A stretch of 45,067 nt of DNA from DASXMX01 sp036794395 (lineage in GTDB: Bacteria > Planctomycetota > Phycisphaerae > Tepidisphaerales > Tepidisphaeraceae). Positions within the stretch are counted from its first letter, which is position 1. Each line of letters opens with the position of its first letter. Where the stretch lies: the NCBI GenBank assembly GCA_036794395.1, contig DAIRGS010000014.1:1-45067 (forward strand). Direction: 5' to 3'. Shown here in pieces: positions 24,372 through 33,300 of this stretch. The notes under the pieces were generated by a model. It saw nothing but the letters and a program-made list of their open reading frames with translations. It had not been told where the DNA came from and made no database searches. Both the position numbers and the translations under genes were made by a program.

Positions 24372-25130
24372 ATGGAGCATCTGGAAGGAAGACAATCCGT
24401 CATTGCCGCCCTGCGGGCACGCCTCCGATCGTTCCAGGTAATCCTCGTCGCTCACGGAGCTCACGTTGAAAAACTCGAGGAAGTGCTCGAATTGGCCGCA
24501 GGACAGAATATCTCGGTCAAATACGTCGATCGTAAGGAACTCGACGCCATGGCCCACGGCGCAACGCATGGCGGGGTCCTCGCCATCGCCTCTCCCAAGC
24601 CCCGCGCCACACCCCAGCAACTTTACGATCTTGTCAGCACGGCCCAGCGCCCGCCGCTGTTCCTATTGCTCGAAGGAATTGACGACGCCAGAAACCTGGG
24701 CTTTGTGATTCGCACCGCCGAAGCCACCTCCGCCGACGCGGTCCTCATCAAAAAGCACCTGTGGGATTTTGACGCTGTAGAAATCGCCCGCCCGGCCTCC
24801 GGCGCTTATGAACGCCTGCCCCTGGCCCAGATCGAAGGCGTTGAGCCCATCCAGCAACTTCAGCGCATGGGCATGCAACTGCTGGGCTGCATCGCCGGGG
24901 CGCGCCAAAGCATCTTCCACGCCGACCTCACAACCCCCACAATCCTCGCCATCGGCGGCGAAAAACGAGGTCTGTCCGGCGCCGTCCGCTCCATCTGCGA
25001 CGCCTTCGTCACCATCCCCACCACCGGCGAATCGTCCTCCCTGTCCCTCTCCCACTCGGCCGCCATCGTCCTGGCAGAAGCGATGCGACAACGATTGACA
25101 CAATTCAGAACAAGCAGAAGCTTAGCCTGA
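24372..25130 (+). CDS. TrmH/SpoU family RNA 2'-O-ribose methyltransferase (RlmB-like)
   Basis: Predicted SAM-dependent methylation of a ribose 2'-OH, probably in 23S rRNA. The N-terminal substrate-binding domain begins LEGRQSVIAALRARL and includes MAHGATHGGVLAIASP. The knotted SPOUT domain has motif 1 DDARNLGFVIRTAEA, motif 2 LAIGGEKRGLSGAV and motif 3 GESSSLSLSHSAAIVLAEA; the asparagine common in motif 3 (SLNVS) is Ser here. It is 252 residues, normal for the family. TATGAT (24360-24365) ends 6 nt before the ATG and there is no Shine-Dalgarno, the clearest leaderless configuration in the window. RluB, another rRNA modification enzyme, lies 89 nt downstream. Confidence 0.9.
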   Translation: MEHLEGRQSVIAALRARLRSFQVILVAHGAHVEKLEEVLELAAGQNISVKYVDRKELDAMAHGATHGGVLAIASPKPRATPQQLYDLVSTAQRPPLFLLLEGIDDARNLGFVIRTAEATSADAVLIKKHLWDFDAVEIARPASGAYERLPLAQIEGVEPIQQLQRMGMQLLGCIAGARQSIFHADLTTPTILAIGGEKRGLSGAVRSICDAFVTIPTTGESSSLSLSHSAAIVLAEAMRQRLTQFRTSRSLA

Positions 25131-25219
25131 CTTCGGTTGGACCCTGAATGTTCGGGCTCACTTCGTAAAAACCGATCCGCCGCGCACGATCCCCCAAGGT
25201 GCGATAGAATCCCACCCTG

Positions 25220-26035
25220 ATGAAAGAACGCATCCAAAAAATCCTCGGTAACGCCGGCGTATCCTCTCGCCGGGCCATTGAAGAAATGGTCCGCCAGGGC
25301 CGTATTGCGGTCAACGGGAAGGTAATGACCGAGTTGCCCATCCTGGTGAATGCGGAAAAAGACAAGATCGAAGTGGATGGCGAAACTGTCCGCTTCAAGG
25401 GCCGGAAATCCGCCGCTCGGGTGTATGTCCTCATGAACAAACCGCGCGGCGTTTACTCCACCAACGTGGCCCAAGGCGCTCAAACCCGTGCAATCGACCT
25501 ACTGCCCCCGGATTTCGCGGCGCGAGTCTATCCGGTGGGGCGGCTTGATGCCGAATCCAAAGGCCTGCTGCTTTTGACCAATGACGGGGATCTCACCAAT
25601 CGGTTGACCCATCCGCGGTACGGTGTGCCCAAAACGTATCGCGCGGTGATCGATGGATTCGTTGATCCGCGAACGGTTCAGGAATTGGAAAAGGGCGTGT
25701 GGATGGCGGATAAGAGTGGCCAGGGTTTTAAGACCGGCCGCAGCCAGATCAAGATCGCCAAGCGTTCGCGCGATCGCAGTACGCTGGAGATCACCGTTCG
25801 CGAAGGCCGCAATCGCCAAGTCCGCCGGATGCTTGCGAATCTCGGCCACAAGGTGCGCGATCTTACCCGCATCAAGATGGGTCCCCTGACGCTCAAAGGA
25901 TTAGCCGCCGGGCAGTCGCGCCTGCTTACGCCGCGTGAAATCAGGGAGTTGCAGGATTCCACGCGCCCGCGGAAGCCAGTCACTGGCAAGGCCGACGCTG
26001 CGTCAAAAAGCGAAAATGAAAACGCGGACGATTAA
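25220..26035 (+). CDS. rluB: 23S rRNA pseudouridine synthase, RsuA/RluB family
   Basis: Isomerises a uridine in 23S (or small-subunit) rRNA to pseudouridine. Residues 3-50 are an S4 RNA-binding domain (RIQKILGNAGVSSRRAIEEM). The catalytic domain has the aspartate Asp110 in PVGRLDAESKGLLLLTNDG, followed by LTHPRYGVPKTYRA and REGRNRQVRRMLANLGH. A charged, disordered tail ends the 271-residue protein. TAGAAT (25205-25210) is 9 nt before ATG 25220. The stop codon lies in the loop of a perfect 10-bp hairpin shared with the convergent gene at 26083. Confidence 0.93.
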   Translation: MKERIQKILGNAGVSSRRAIEEMVRQGRIAVNGKVMTELPILVNAEKDKIEVDGETVRFKGRKSAARVYVLMNKPRGVYSTNVAQGAQTRAIDLLPPDFAARVYPVGRLDAESKGLLLLTNDGDLTNRLTHPRYGVPKTYRAVIDGFVDPRTVQELEKGVWMADKSGQGFKTGRSQIKIAKRSRDRSTLEITVREGRNRQVRRMLANLGHKVRDLTRIKMGPLTLKGLAAGQSRLLTPREIRELQDSTRPRKPVTGKADAASKSENENADD

Positions 26036-26047
26036 AAATCGTCCGCG
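26023..26047. terminator. Perfect 10-bp hairpin over the rluB stop codon
   Basis: CGCGGACGAT (26023-26032) pairs exactly with ATCGTCCGCG (26038-26047); the 5-nt loop TAAAA contains the rluB stop codon. It lies between convergent genes and may end both transcripts, but no U-tract follows on either strand, so it may instead protect 3' ends or be a Rho-assisted site. Confidence 0.5.
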
Positions 26048-26082
26048 CTGGAGTTCGAAATTATTCGGGTCTTTGCTTGCTC

Positions 26083-27033
26083 TTACTTCTCGTTGTCCGT
26101 TGCCCGCCAGCTATATACGCTGAACTTAGTTGGCTTCGGCTGATCAAAATTAGCCGACTTATAAGTCTTGGCCACTCCTGCCGCGCTGTCCAAATAATTT
26201 GTGAAATCGGCGCTACTCACTTTGTTGAACCCCGCCGTCCCGATCAACGTCAGCGAATTGCCCAACGTCCATCCGGTCTTCTCAATACTGCAAGGGATTC
26301 CATTCTTAGTGAAGAAATCGCGGGCCGCCTCGGCTTGGGCCTTACGGTCGGCTGGATAATATTGGATGACCAGGTAGTTGAGCCCAACTTTGCGCGGGCT
26401 CGATGTATCGGCGGTGGGGGGCACAAGCGAATGGGTGACGTCCTGTTTGGCCGCTACCACATTGGTGGCCAGCGGCGCACGCCGAACTGTTTCAGAATTT
26501 GCTGCCGGCGGGTTTGTCGTAACGCGCGGCGTTGCCGGTGTGGGCTTAGGCTTGGTCACCGCAAAAACGCCCGGCTGCACCGGTTGCTGAAGCAACTCTT
26601 TTACGCTGGCCTGCTCCGTCGCCCCGGCGGTTTTGGGCCCCGCGCCAAGGTGCCGACCGACAACATAAGAAAGGCCGATGATTGCAAAGACCGCAAACCC
26701 GGTGACCAGCGCTGTCGTATACCGGAGCTTCAACGTCAATTCCTGACGCACCCGGTCAAAGCCAAATCCCACGGCCGATGACCGCGCGATTCGACTGCTT
26801 CGTGTTCGCGCCGGCGCCGGCTCCCGGGCGATCTCTTCGACTACTTCCCTCTGGACGGGATCGTCCCGTTCCTGCTCCCGATACTCGGGAACGGAGGCCG
26901 ATGCCGCTTCTACAGCCTTTGGCCGGGTTTTAAACCACCACTTGGGTGTGCGCAGACTTTGCGCGATGCGATCGGGCTTGTTAGCACTGTGAATAACTTC
27001 GAACAGAGCGGTGGAATGTTTGCCTCTGGCCAT
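26083..27033 (-). CDS. Single-span membrane protein with SPOR-like C-terminal domain
   Basis: A 316-residue protein. It starts with a short basic motif MARGKHSTALFEVI, followed by a disordered charged region. One membrane span lies at about 106-125 (TTALVTGFAVFAIIGLSYVV), then a Pro/Thr-rich linker. The C-terminal domain from about 225 (VGLNYLVIQYYPADRKAQAE, AARDFFTKNGIPCSIEK) has the strand-helix pattern of SPOR-like peptidoglycan-binding domains, though the match is inferential. An excellent Shine-Dalgarno GGGAGG stands 6 nt before ATG 27033, so the longer upstream frame to 27258 is discarded. It is divergent from the hydrolase-fold gene. Confidence 0.75.
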   Translation of the reverse strand: MARGKHSTALFEVIHSANKPDRIAQSLRTPKWWFKTRPKAVEAASASVPEYREQERDDPVQREVVEEIAREPAPARTRSSRIARSSAVGFGFDRVRQELTLKLRYTTALVTGFAVFAIIGLSYVVGRHLGAGPKTAGATEQASVKELLQQPVQPGVFAVTKPKPTPATPRVTTNPPAANSETVRRAPLATNVVAAKQDVTHSLVPPTADTSSPRKVGLNYLVIQYYPADRKAQAEAARDFFTKNGIPCSIEKTGWTLGNSLTLIGTAGFNKVSSADFTNYLDSAAGVAKTYKSANFDQPKPTKFSVYSWRATDNEK

Positions 27034-27307
27034 CCGTGACCTCCCGGTTGCGGTTGGGCGCCTGACGGTTCGTAACGCTATCCGTAGCATCGACCCGTCT
27101 GACGCATCACCTGAGCGGATCTCCGACCCGCTCGCCCCGACATTGTGCTCGAGGTACCCATAAAACCGTCTCGTCGCGATCCATGCGACATTTCCGACGG
27201 AATATCCGGCACAAACTAAGGCAGAATATCGTGTTGTCAAGCGCCAGCCATGGGGCATTTACCCGCTATTGGCCGTTGGGGGGCTTTGTATCGTACTTTC
27301 CAGAGGT

Positions 27308-28363
27308 ATGACGCAACCTTCAAAACCAGCCCCCGCGATGCAGCGCCCGGTGATGAATCCCACCTTCGAGCAGTGGGAAGTCAAACGGGCGAAGTTCGTC
27401 ATCTGTTGGCACCTCGTCGTGCAGGGCGCGAAATGGCTCGGTCGCTCCTTGTTGCGCAATCCGTTTGCGATTGCCAAAACGGATGAGCCGCGCCCGTCGG
27501 CAGTCAGGGTGCTGGTCCGGATGGGAATTTCGTGGGCCATCTTCCTCCCCGCCCTCACCGTCGTGAGCGCAATTGGCCTGGTGGTGCAGGGCACCCATCC
27601 CGCGCCGCCCCCGGCTGTGCTCGATCCAAACTCCCAGGGCTGTTACTTCGAATCGGTAACCATTACCTCGGAAGATGGCACTGAGCTTTCTGGCTGGATG
27701 ATCCCCGTTGTCGATGCCCGAAGGGTCTTGGCTGAAAAGGACAAGGTCCTTAAATCGCGCCGGCCGGCCATCGCCCTGATTCATGACCTGGGCCAGTCTC
27801 CCCAGCAGATGCTTCCGCTGGTTAAACCGTTGCACGATGAGGGCCTGAACGTATTGGTTGTCGCGCTACGCGGCTGCGGCACCGCCCGAACCGCCGGGGC
27901 AACTTTCGGCATCAAAGAAGCCGCCGACGTCTCGGCTGCCGTGGCCCTTCTCCGCAAGACCAGCTTCGTGGACCCCAACCGCATCGCGGTGGCCGGGATC
28001 GGTACCGGCGCCAATGCCGCGCTGCTCGCCGCGGCCAAAGATCCCTCGATCAAGACGCTCGTCATCGCAAACCCACTGCACAACTGCGACCAGGCCATCT
28101 CTGCCCGCATCGCTCCCCGTGGTTCAGAATTGGCCTGGATGGAACCGATCTGCCGGTGGACTTTCGAACTGATGTACAAGGTCAACTCCGACGACCTCAA
28201 TTACGATCGCTCGGCTCCCGTCCTCAAATCCCATCCGTCGCTCGTATTCGATACCGGCAACCCGTACGTCTTCGGCGAACCCCGAAGCATCGCCCAGGTT
28301 CGCGCCTTCTGCCGCAAAACCCTCGCCACCCAGGACCGTCCGGCGTTTGGGTCAGTGCGCTGA
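27308..28363 (+). CDS. Membrane-anchored alpha/beta-hydrolase-fold protein lacking the nucleophile
   Basis: A 351-residue protein with one membrane span at about 76-98 (SWAIFLPALTVVSAIGLVVQ) and an extracytoplasmic alpha/beta-hydrolase-like domain: FESVTITSEDGTELSGWMIP, PAIALIHDLGQSPQQM, LNVLVVALRGCGTARTAGAT, VDPNRIAVAGIGTGANAALL. At the nucleophile elbow GxSxG the sequence is GIGTG (about 232-236), so the serine is absent, and no obvious catalytic His follows at the C-terminus. It is thus probably a non-catalytic member. TACTTT lies 8 nt before ATG 27308. It is divergent from the SPOR-like gene; the two envelope proteins may be functionally linked. Confidence 0.75.
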   Translation: MTQPSKPAPAMQRPVMNPTFEQWEVKRAKFVICWHLVVQGAKWLGRSLLRNPFAIAKTDEPRPSAVRVLVRMGISWAIFLPALTVVSAIGLVVQGTHPAPPPAVLDPNSQGCYFESVTITSEDGTELSGWMIPVVDARRVLAEKDKVLKSRRPAIALIHDLGQSPQQMLPLVKPLHDEGLNVLVVALRGCGTARTAGATFGIKEAADVSAAVALLRKTSFVDPNRIAVAGIGTGANAALLAAAKDPSIKTLVIANPLHNCDQAISARIAPRGSELAWMEPICRWTFELMYKVNSDDLNYDRSAPVLKSHPSLVFDTGNPYVFGEPRSIAQVRAFCRKTLATQDRPAFGSVR

Positions 28364-28573
28364 TGTTCACCCGATCGAGCGGTACTTTGGTGCATCCACG
28401 CACTGCTGCGCGTGTAGCGCGGACCCCCTGTTTTCAGCCTGAAAACCGACCTCCATGCGACACGCGCGACACGCGTCGCGCGAAACTCGCCCTTATGTCG
28501 CGCGGCTACCCTCGATTAGCCCAATCCTAAACAATTGCATTGAATGAAGTTGCAATACACGCCCCCAACCCGT

Positions 28574-28598
28574 GCGACACAATGCGACGCTTTGCGAC
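28574..28598. repeat. Three GCGAC direct repeats at 10-nt period
   Basis: GCGAC begins at 28574, 28584 and 28594, exactly one helical turn apart. More copies occur nearby on the same strand (28457, 28466) and opposite strand (28475, 28498). This could be a protein-binding array or part of an interspersed repeat. Confidence 0.5.
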
Positions 28599-28674
28599 GT
28601 TTCTCCAATTTCACCCCAATGTCGTGCGCACCCTCCCGCAATGGTGTAACTTATGTTTGTGGCGATCCGTGTTT

Positions 28675-28694
28675 CACAGCCACCCTCGGCTGTG
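28675..28694. repeat. Small hairpin CACAGCC / GGCTGTG
   Basis: Seven-base perfect stem with a 6-nt loop. No U-tract follows; it has the look of an interspersed intergenic palindrome. Confidence 0.45.
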
Positions 28695-28765
28695 CTACAA
28701 GATGATTCCCCGGGTCCGCAACATTCCAGTGTTACACCCTTGAATGATTGCAAATCGCAGCCTCA

Positions 28766-28794
28766 TTGCACGTCTTTCCCACCGTCCTTAAACT
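28766..28794 (+). promoter_or_regulatory. Putative promoter of the MFS transporter gene
   Basis: TTGCAC (28766-28771) and TAAACT (28789-28794) are 17 nt apart. This predicts a leader of about 60 nt before ATG 28863, which has a Shine-Dalgarno, so it is a conventional leadered gene. Confidence 0.4.
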
Positions 28795-28862
28795 GTCCAC
28801 ATCCAACGCCGCACGGCAGCCCTTCGCCGCCGCGCCACACGTCCACACAACAGGAGCCGTTC

Positions 28863-30215
28863 ATGGCCACCAGCGCGTCTCTGAACTACGCCACACCCGG
28901 TATTGACAAGCCGCCTTTGGACATGGGGGTGCGCGTGCGATTGTCGATCATGATGTTCCTGCAGTTTGCCGTCTGGGGTTCATGGTTCACGGTGTGGAAC
29001 GTGTACCTCGGCACGCCAAAAGCAGATGGTGGCTTGGGATTCACTGGCACACAAATCGGCAGCCTGTACGGCACGATGGCGCTAGGTGCAATCATCTCGA
29101 TGATGGTGGCGGGGCAATTGGCTGACCGCGTGATGGCCAGCGAGTTCCTCATGGCGATCTTCCATCTGATTGGAGCGGCGCTGCTGATCATGATGGCGCG
29201 CGTTCAGGACTACAACACGTTGTGGTGGGTAGCGCTCGCCTACGCGCTCATGTATAACCCGACCCTCGCCATCGCCAACTCGCTGGCATTCCACAATATT
29301 CCTGACGCAACACGCGACTTTCCGACGCTCCGTGTCTTGGGAACGATCGGCTGGATCGCCGCGGGAATGTCGATCGACCTGATCCTTCCGACGGGCGCCG
29401 CCCACACAAATAAACCGTTGCTGATGGCTGCGGTTATGTCGGGCGCGCTGGGTTTATTCAGCTTTGCCTTGCCGCACACGCCACCCTCGGGCAAGACGGG
29501 CGGGGCGATGCCATTCCTGCGCGCGTTCAAACTCCTCCGCGACCCCGGCTTTGCCATCTTCTTTACCATCAGCCTCGTCATTACGATTGCCCTTGCATTT
29601 TACTACACGTTTGCCGGGCCCTTTCTGGGAAGCCTTGGCGTGTCCGCGATTGGCACCACGATGAGCATCGGCCAATGGTCCGAGATTGGCTTCATGCTCG
29701 CTCTACCGTTCGCATTGAAACAATTTGGCATGAAAGGGGTCCTCACCGTGGGCATGTTGGCCTGGGCCGTTCGATATGGTCTATTCAGCCTTGGTCACCC
29801 CTTCGCCCTGGTCATTGTGGGTGTTGCACTTCACGGCGTTTGCTTTGACTTCTTCCTCGCCGCGGGCTTTATTCACACGGACAATAAGGCTCCGGCCGAG
29901 ATTCGAGGCTCGGCCCAGGCGCTGTTCAGCTTCCTGACGTATGGTGTCGGCATGTGGCTGGGTAATCTGGTGTCTGGACGGGTCGTCGATCACTTCACTG
30001 ATTTCACCATCACGCCCAACATCATTCATTGGTCAAAGGTGTGGGCCGTCCCCGCCATTGGAGCGGCTGTCTGCCTCCTCCTGTTTGTGATGCTTTGGCG
30101 CGATACTGAAGGCAAGGTTGAGACGGTCGAAGCCCAAGGCTTTCCGATTGACCCGATCGCCGAAACCGCTGGTTCGACGGGCGATCCGAACAGCGTCAGC
30201 CAGACGATTCCGTAA
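28863..30215 (+). CDS. MFS transporter, nucleoside:H+ symporter type
   Basis: Predicted proton-coupled nucleoside uptake across the inner membrane. The 450-residue protein has 12 hydrophobic segments and the sequence style of the NHS (NupG/XapB) family: MMFLQFAVWGSWFTVWNVYL near the N-terminus, LYGTMALGAIISMMVAGQLA, YNPTLAIANSLAFHNI, FPTLRVLGTIGWIAAGMSID and SAIGTTMSIGQWSEIGFMLA. Start ATG 28863 follows AGGAG at 6 nt. It ends in a hydrophilic tail and is followed by a strong bidirectional terminator. Monocistronic; a specific substrate cannot be named. Confidence 0.9.
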   Translation: MATSASLNYATPGIDKPPLDMGVRVRLSIMMFLQFAVWGSWFTVWNVYLGTPKADGGLGFTGTQIGSLYGTMALGAIISMMVAGQLADRVMASEFLMAIFHLIGAALLIMMARVQDYNTLWWVALAYALMYNPTLAIANSLAFHNIPDATRDFPTLRVLGTIGWIAAGMSIDLILPTGAAHTNKPLLMAAVMSGALGLFSFALPHTPPSGKTGGAMPFLRAFKLLRDPGFAIFFTISLVITIALAFYYTFAGPFLGSLGVSAIGTTMSIGQWSEIGFMLALPFALKQFGMKGVLTVGMLAWAVRYGLFSLGHPFALVIVGVALHGVCFDFFLAAGFIHTDNKAPAEIRGSAQALFSFLTYGVGMWLGNLVSGRVVDHFTDFTITPNIIHWSKVWAVPAIGAAVCLLLFVMLWRDTEGKVETVEAQGFPIDPIAETAGSTGDPNSVSQTIP

Positions 30216-30249
30216 ACGGTTCGCTCAACCACTCGCGTTCGAATAAAAA

Positions 30250-30290
30250 ACCGCGGGCATCGCAAATCAGTGGATTGCGATGCCCGCGGT
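30250..30290. terminator. Bidirectional intrinsic terminator
   Basis: A perfect 16-bp stem (30250-30265 with 30275-30290; core ACCGCGGGCATCGCAA) around a 9-nt loop. Five T follow on the + strand and six A precede it, giving a U-tract on the minus transcript too. It separates the convergent MFS gene and the subtilase gene. Confidence 0.92.
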
Positions 30291-30316
30291 GTTTTTGTCT
30301 ATCAACCGCCGACGGC

Positions 30317-33300
30317 TCAGCCAAGCAACCGGATGATCGCGTCTCCACCGAGCGAGACCGACGCCAGTGGCGAGAACAGGCTCTTGGACACCTGAGCTTT
30401 GCCATTGGCCGAGGAGCGCACGTTGTCGACCTTATTTCCCGCGATCCCGAACGGCGTGCCGCCATTGGACGTTTGAATCGATCGCAGGTTCACGCTTGCG
30501 ATATTCCACCCGGCAATCTGCGTATTGCTGAATGTCCCGCGGACATTGATCGACTTAATGCTGCCCGCGGACGTGAACTGATCGGAGGTTGTCGGCAGCG
30601 CTGTTTGGGATGTGTCGACTGCGACAAAGATTTCGCTGTTGGTCGCGTTGCCGGTCGTGAGGGTATCGATCGAAGTGGCGGCCCTGATCGCCGAAGCGGT
30701 CAGGCTTCCAACCTGGAATTTCTTGATCGTCCCGGCTCCAACGTCTTCGTTGAAATCGCCCTTCACACGCAGACTTTCGATCGAAGGGGCAGAAAGCGTT
30801 CCGCGCGTGGCCCCGGTGGTCGCCCATTGCGACGCCGTCAATGTCTTGATCGGCTCGGCAGACGACAGTGATTCATCGGTCAGAGAGCCGATGGTTGCGA
30901 TCAATGTGTTCCCGGAGCCGATCGAGATCGTTCCGTTTGCCGCGCTGGCCAACGTGAGCTTGCCAAGACCACCCGTTACCGACATATCGCCGGTCAGGCT
31001 GACCTGGCGGACATCGAGTGTGCCCAGCGCGTTGGTCACCGTTATTTTACCGATGGTGGTTACGCCCTTGACCGACAAGGACGATGTCGCGTCTGTGCCG
31101 GTCAGGATGAGCTGCGCGATGTTGTCATTGCCGCTGGTCGAGAGGAACACGAGCTGTCCGGTGCCCGGGCCCTTGAGGGTCAGGGTGACTTTGTGACCGC
31201 TCGCGTCCAGGATCGAAAGCTTCGTGCCTTCCTGGAAGTTGGTGGTGCGCTGGAAAGCGCCGGCATCAAGCACTTCAAAGTTATAAGGGCCCGTGCTTCC
31301 ACCAACGGCCCCAGAGCCATCGAGCGGGTTATAGGCCAGCGAGCTTGCGCTGAATCCGCTGATGCCGATGTAATACGTTTGCCCGGCCTGCATCGACACT
31401 GTCACCGAACTGGCCGTCGTGGTCGCGTCGGCGTTGTCGTTGATCGCCACCTGGTTGCCCAGTGCGTCGAACACGCGCAATACTGTGTCGGCACTTCCTT
31501 CGGCGTCGGTGATTGTCTTGAACGTGTACTGGCGTGTCGCAGGGGCGACGAACTGGTACATGTCGATATCTTTCGGCCCGACAACCAGCGTCCCATCGAC
31601 GCCGATATTCCCGGGTACGGTTTGACCCAGTGTCACGACCGTCGGCTGATTGGCATTGATGCTGTTATTGCTCAGGGTCGACAGGGTCGAAAGAGCCTGG
31701 ACGGATGTGGTGAGGGAGTAGGTCCCGGTTGTGCCACCACTGCCACTGGCCAGGGCAATGCCGTTGAAGTTCTGATTGCCCTTGCCTGTAACCGCAAGCA
31801 AAACCTGCTGGCCCGCCGTCACTTGTTCATACAGTGTTCCATCGTTCGAATTGGCATCGGCCAGGCGTTGGACCGCGCCAAATCCGGTCGAACTGTTCCA
31901 CAGGCTCAGTTGTGGCGCGAAACCGCCGTTACCGGCTGCGGTTACCTTAAAGATGCCGGCCGTCGGAACGGTAAACGCATAGAAATCGACATCCTTGTTG
32001 CCACCATTGGCGCCGAGGAACGTTCCTGTCGGATCGGTCCCGATTGTACCGCTTACTGTCGTGCCAAAGGTCTGGGACGAAGCCGTGATCAGCGTTCCGT
32101 TTTTGTCCCCATTGTCGAAACCGACGTAAAGATTGTACGGCTGCACGAATGCGGTGCTGTTAACGGCACGGGTGAACGGGTTGTTCGGGTCGAACGTTGA
32201 ATTCGCGAAGCTGGTCACACCGATGTAGTAGGTTTGTCCCGCGGTAACCGCCACCGAGAATGGCGACGATCCCGTGCCGATGCGTGCGGCGCTGGAGTTG
32301 AAGACTGCGACAAAGCTATCGGCCTGGATGTCGAGGTTCCCACTGTCCGGGGCGACAAGGCTGTAAAAATGTACGTCACCATCGGTGAAGGTCACCGTAG
32401 TTCCATCCGCCGCGGTCTGCTGACCAATAATGCCGGTCAACAATGTATATGGCACCGTGGGACCCGGGATCGGCGGGGTGAGGATGGTGGGGGAATTGAG
32501 TCCGATCGACTGTGCCGCCACGTATACACCACCCGGATCGGGGGTCTGTACGGTTACGTGGATCTGGTAATCGCCCTGCGAGCCGCCGCTGTGTGCGCCC
32601 GAGCCATCAATGATGCTGTAGGCGTTGTTTGGCGCTTCGCTGACGCCCAGATAATACGTGCCGGCCGGCAGCACTGCGCCCGGTGGCGACAGCAGTGTCG
32701 GATAAGGCACGCCATTTCCTCCCGCTGTCGCAAGCACAATTGAGCCGCTGCTGTTGAACAGCCGCAGGCCTTCATCAAACTGAATCGTGCCCGGAGGCCC
32801 GGATGACGACGTGATCGTCAGCGTACCGGGCGTCTGAACGACCAGTTTGTACACGTCAATATCGGGGAACCCGATAAAGTTGTTGCCGTCCTTGCCAATG
32901 TTGCCCGTGATCGTCACCTCATTGGCCCCGTTTAGAGGGGTTGTGGTGACGGCCGTGGCGATCGTTTTGTTGCTGTCGACCGATGGCCCACCAATTTGAA
33001 CGGTTTGCTTTACCTGCTGGACCGCTCGATACACGTTAATGCGATCGAATGTCAGTCCAGATTCCGGAAGATCCACAGGCGGCCCACCCGTCGCAAGCAC
33101 CCGGCCATTGGTCGTGACATTCGAGTCGACGATGTGATCGGCGCTGGTATGCAGGATCGTAATCATTTCCTGTGGGTCCAGATACCGACCGCCGAACGTA
33201 AACGCCGCCTGCTGCATCAGCGCGACCGATCCTGCCACCAGCGGCGACGCCATGCTCGTGCCGCTGATCGTATTGTGCAGCTGGGTCAGGCTGTTCCACG

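Larger units (their letters stand above)
28364..28862. other. 499-bp intergenic region with repeats, no gene seen
   Basis: Between the hydrolase-fold gene and the MFS transporter gene. Contents: clustered GCGAC repeats (28457-28598), a cacagcc/ggctgtg hairpin (28675-28694) and the transporter promoter (28766-28794). An in-frame extension of the transporter to 28653 exists but has no protein-like composition. Confidence 0.6.

Noticed and set aside
28457..28598. CRISPR-like repeat array
   Set aside because: The repeated unit is only 5 nt with no spacer structure of CRISPR size and no cas genes.
28653..28862. 70-residue N-terminal extension of the MFS transporter
   Set aside because: The extension overlaps a hairpin and the promoter; ATG 28863 has a good Shine-Dalgarno.
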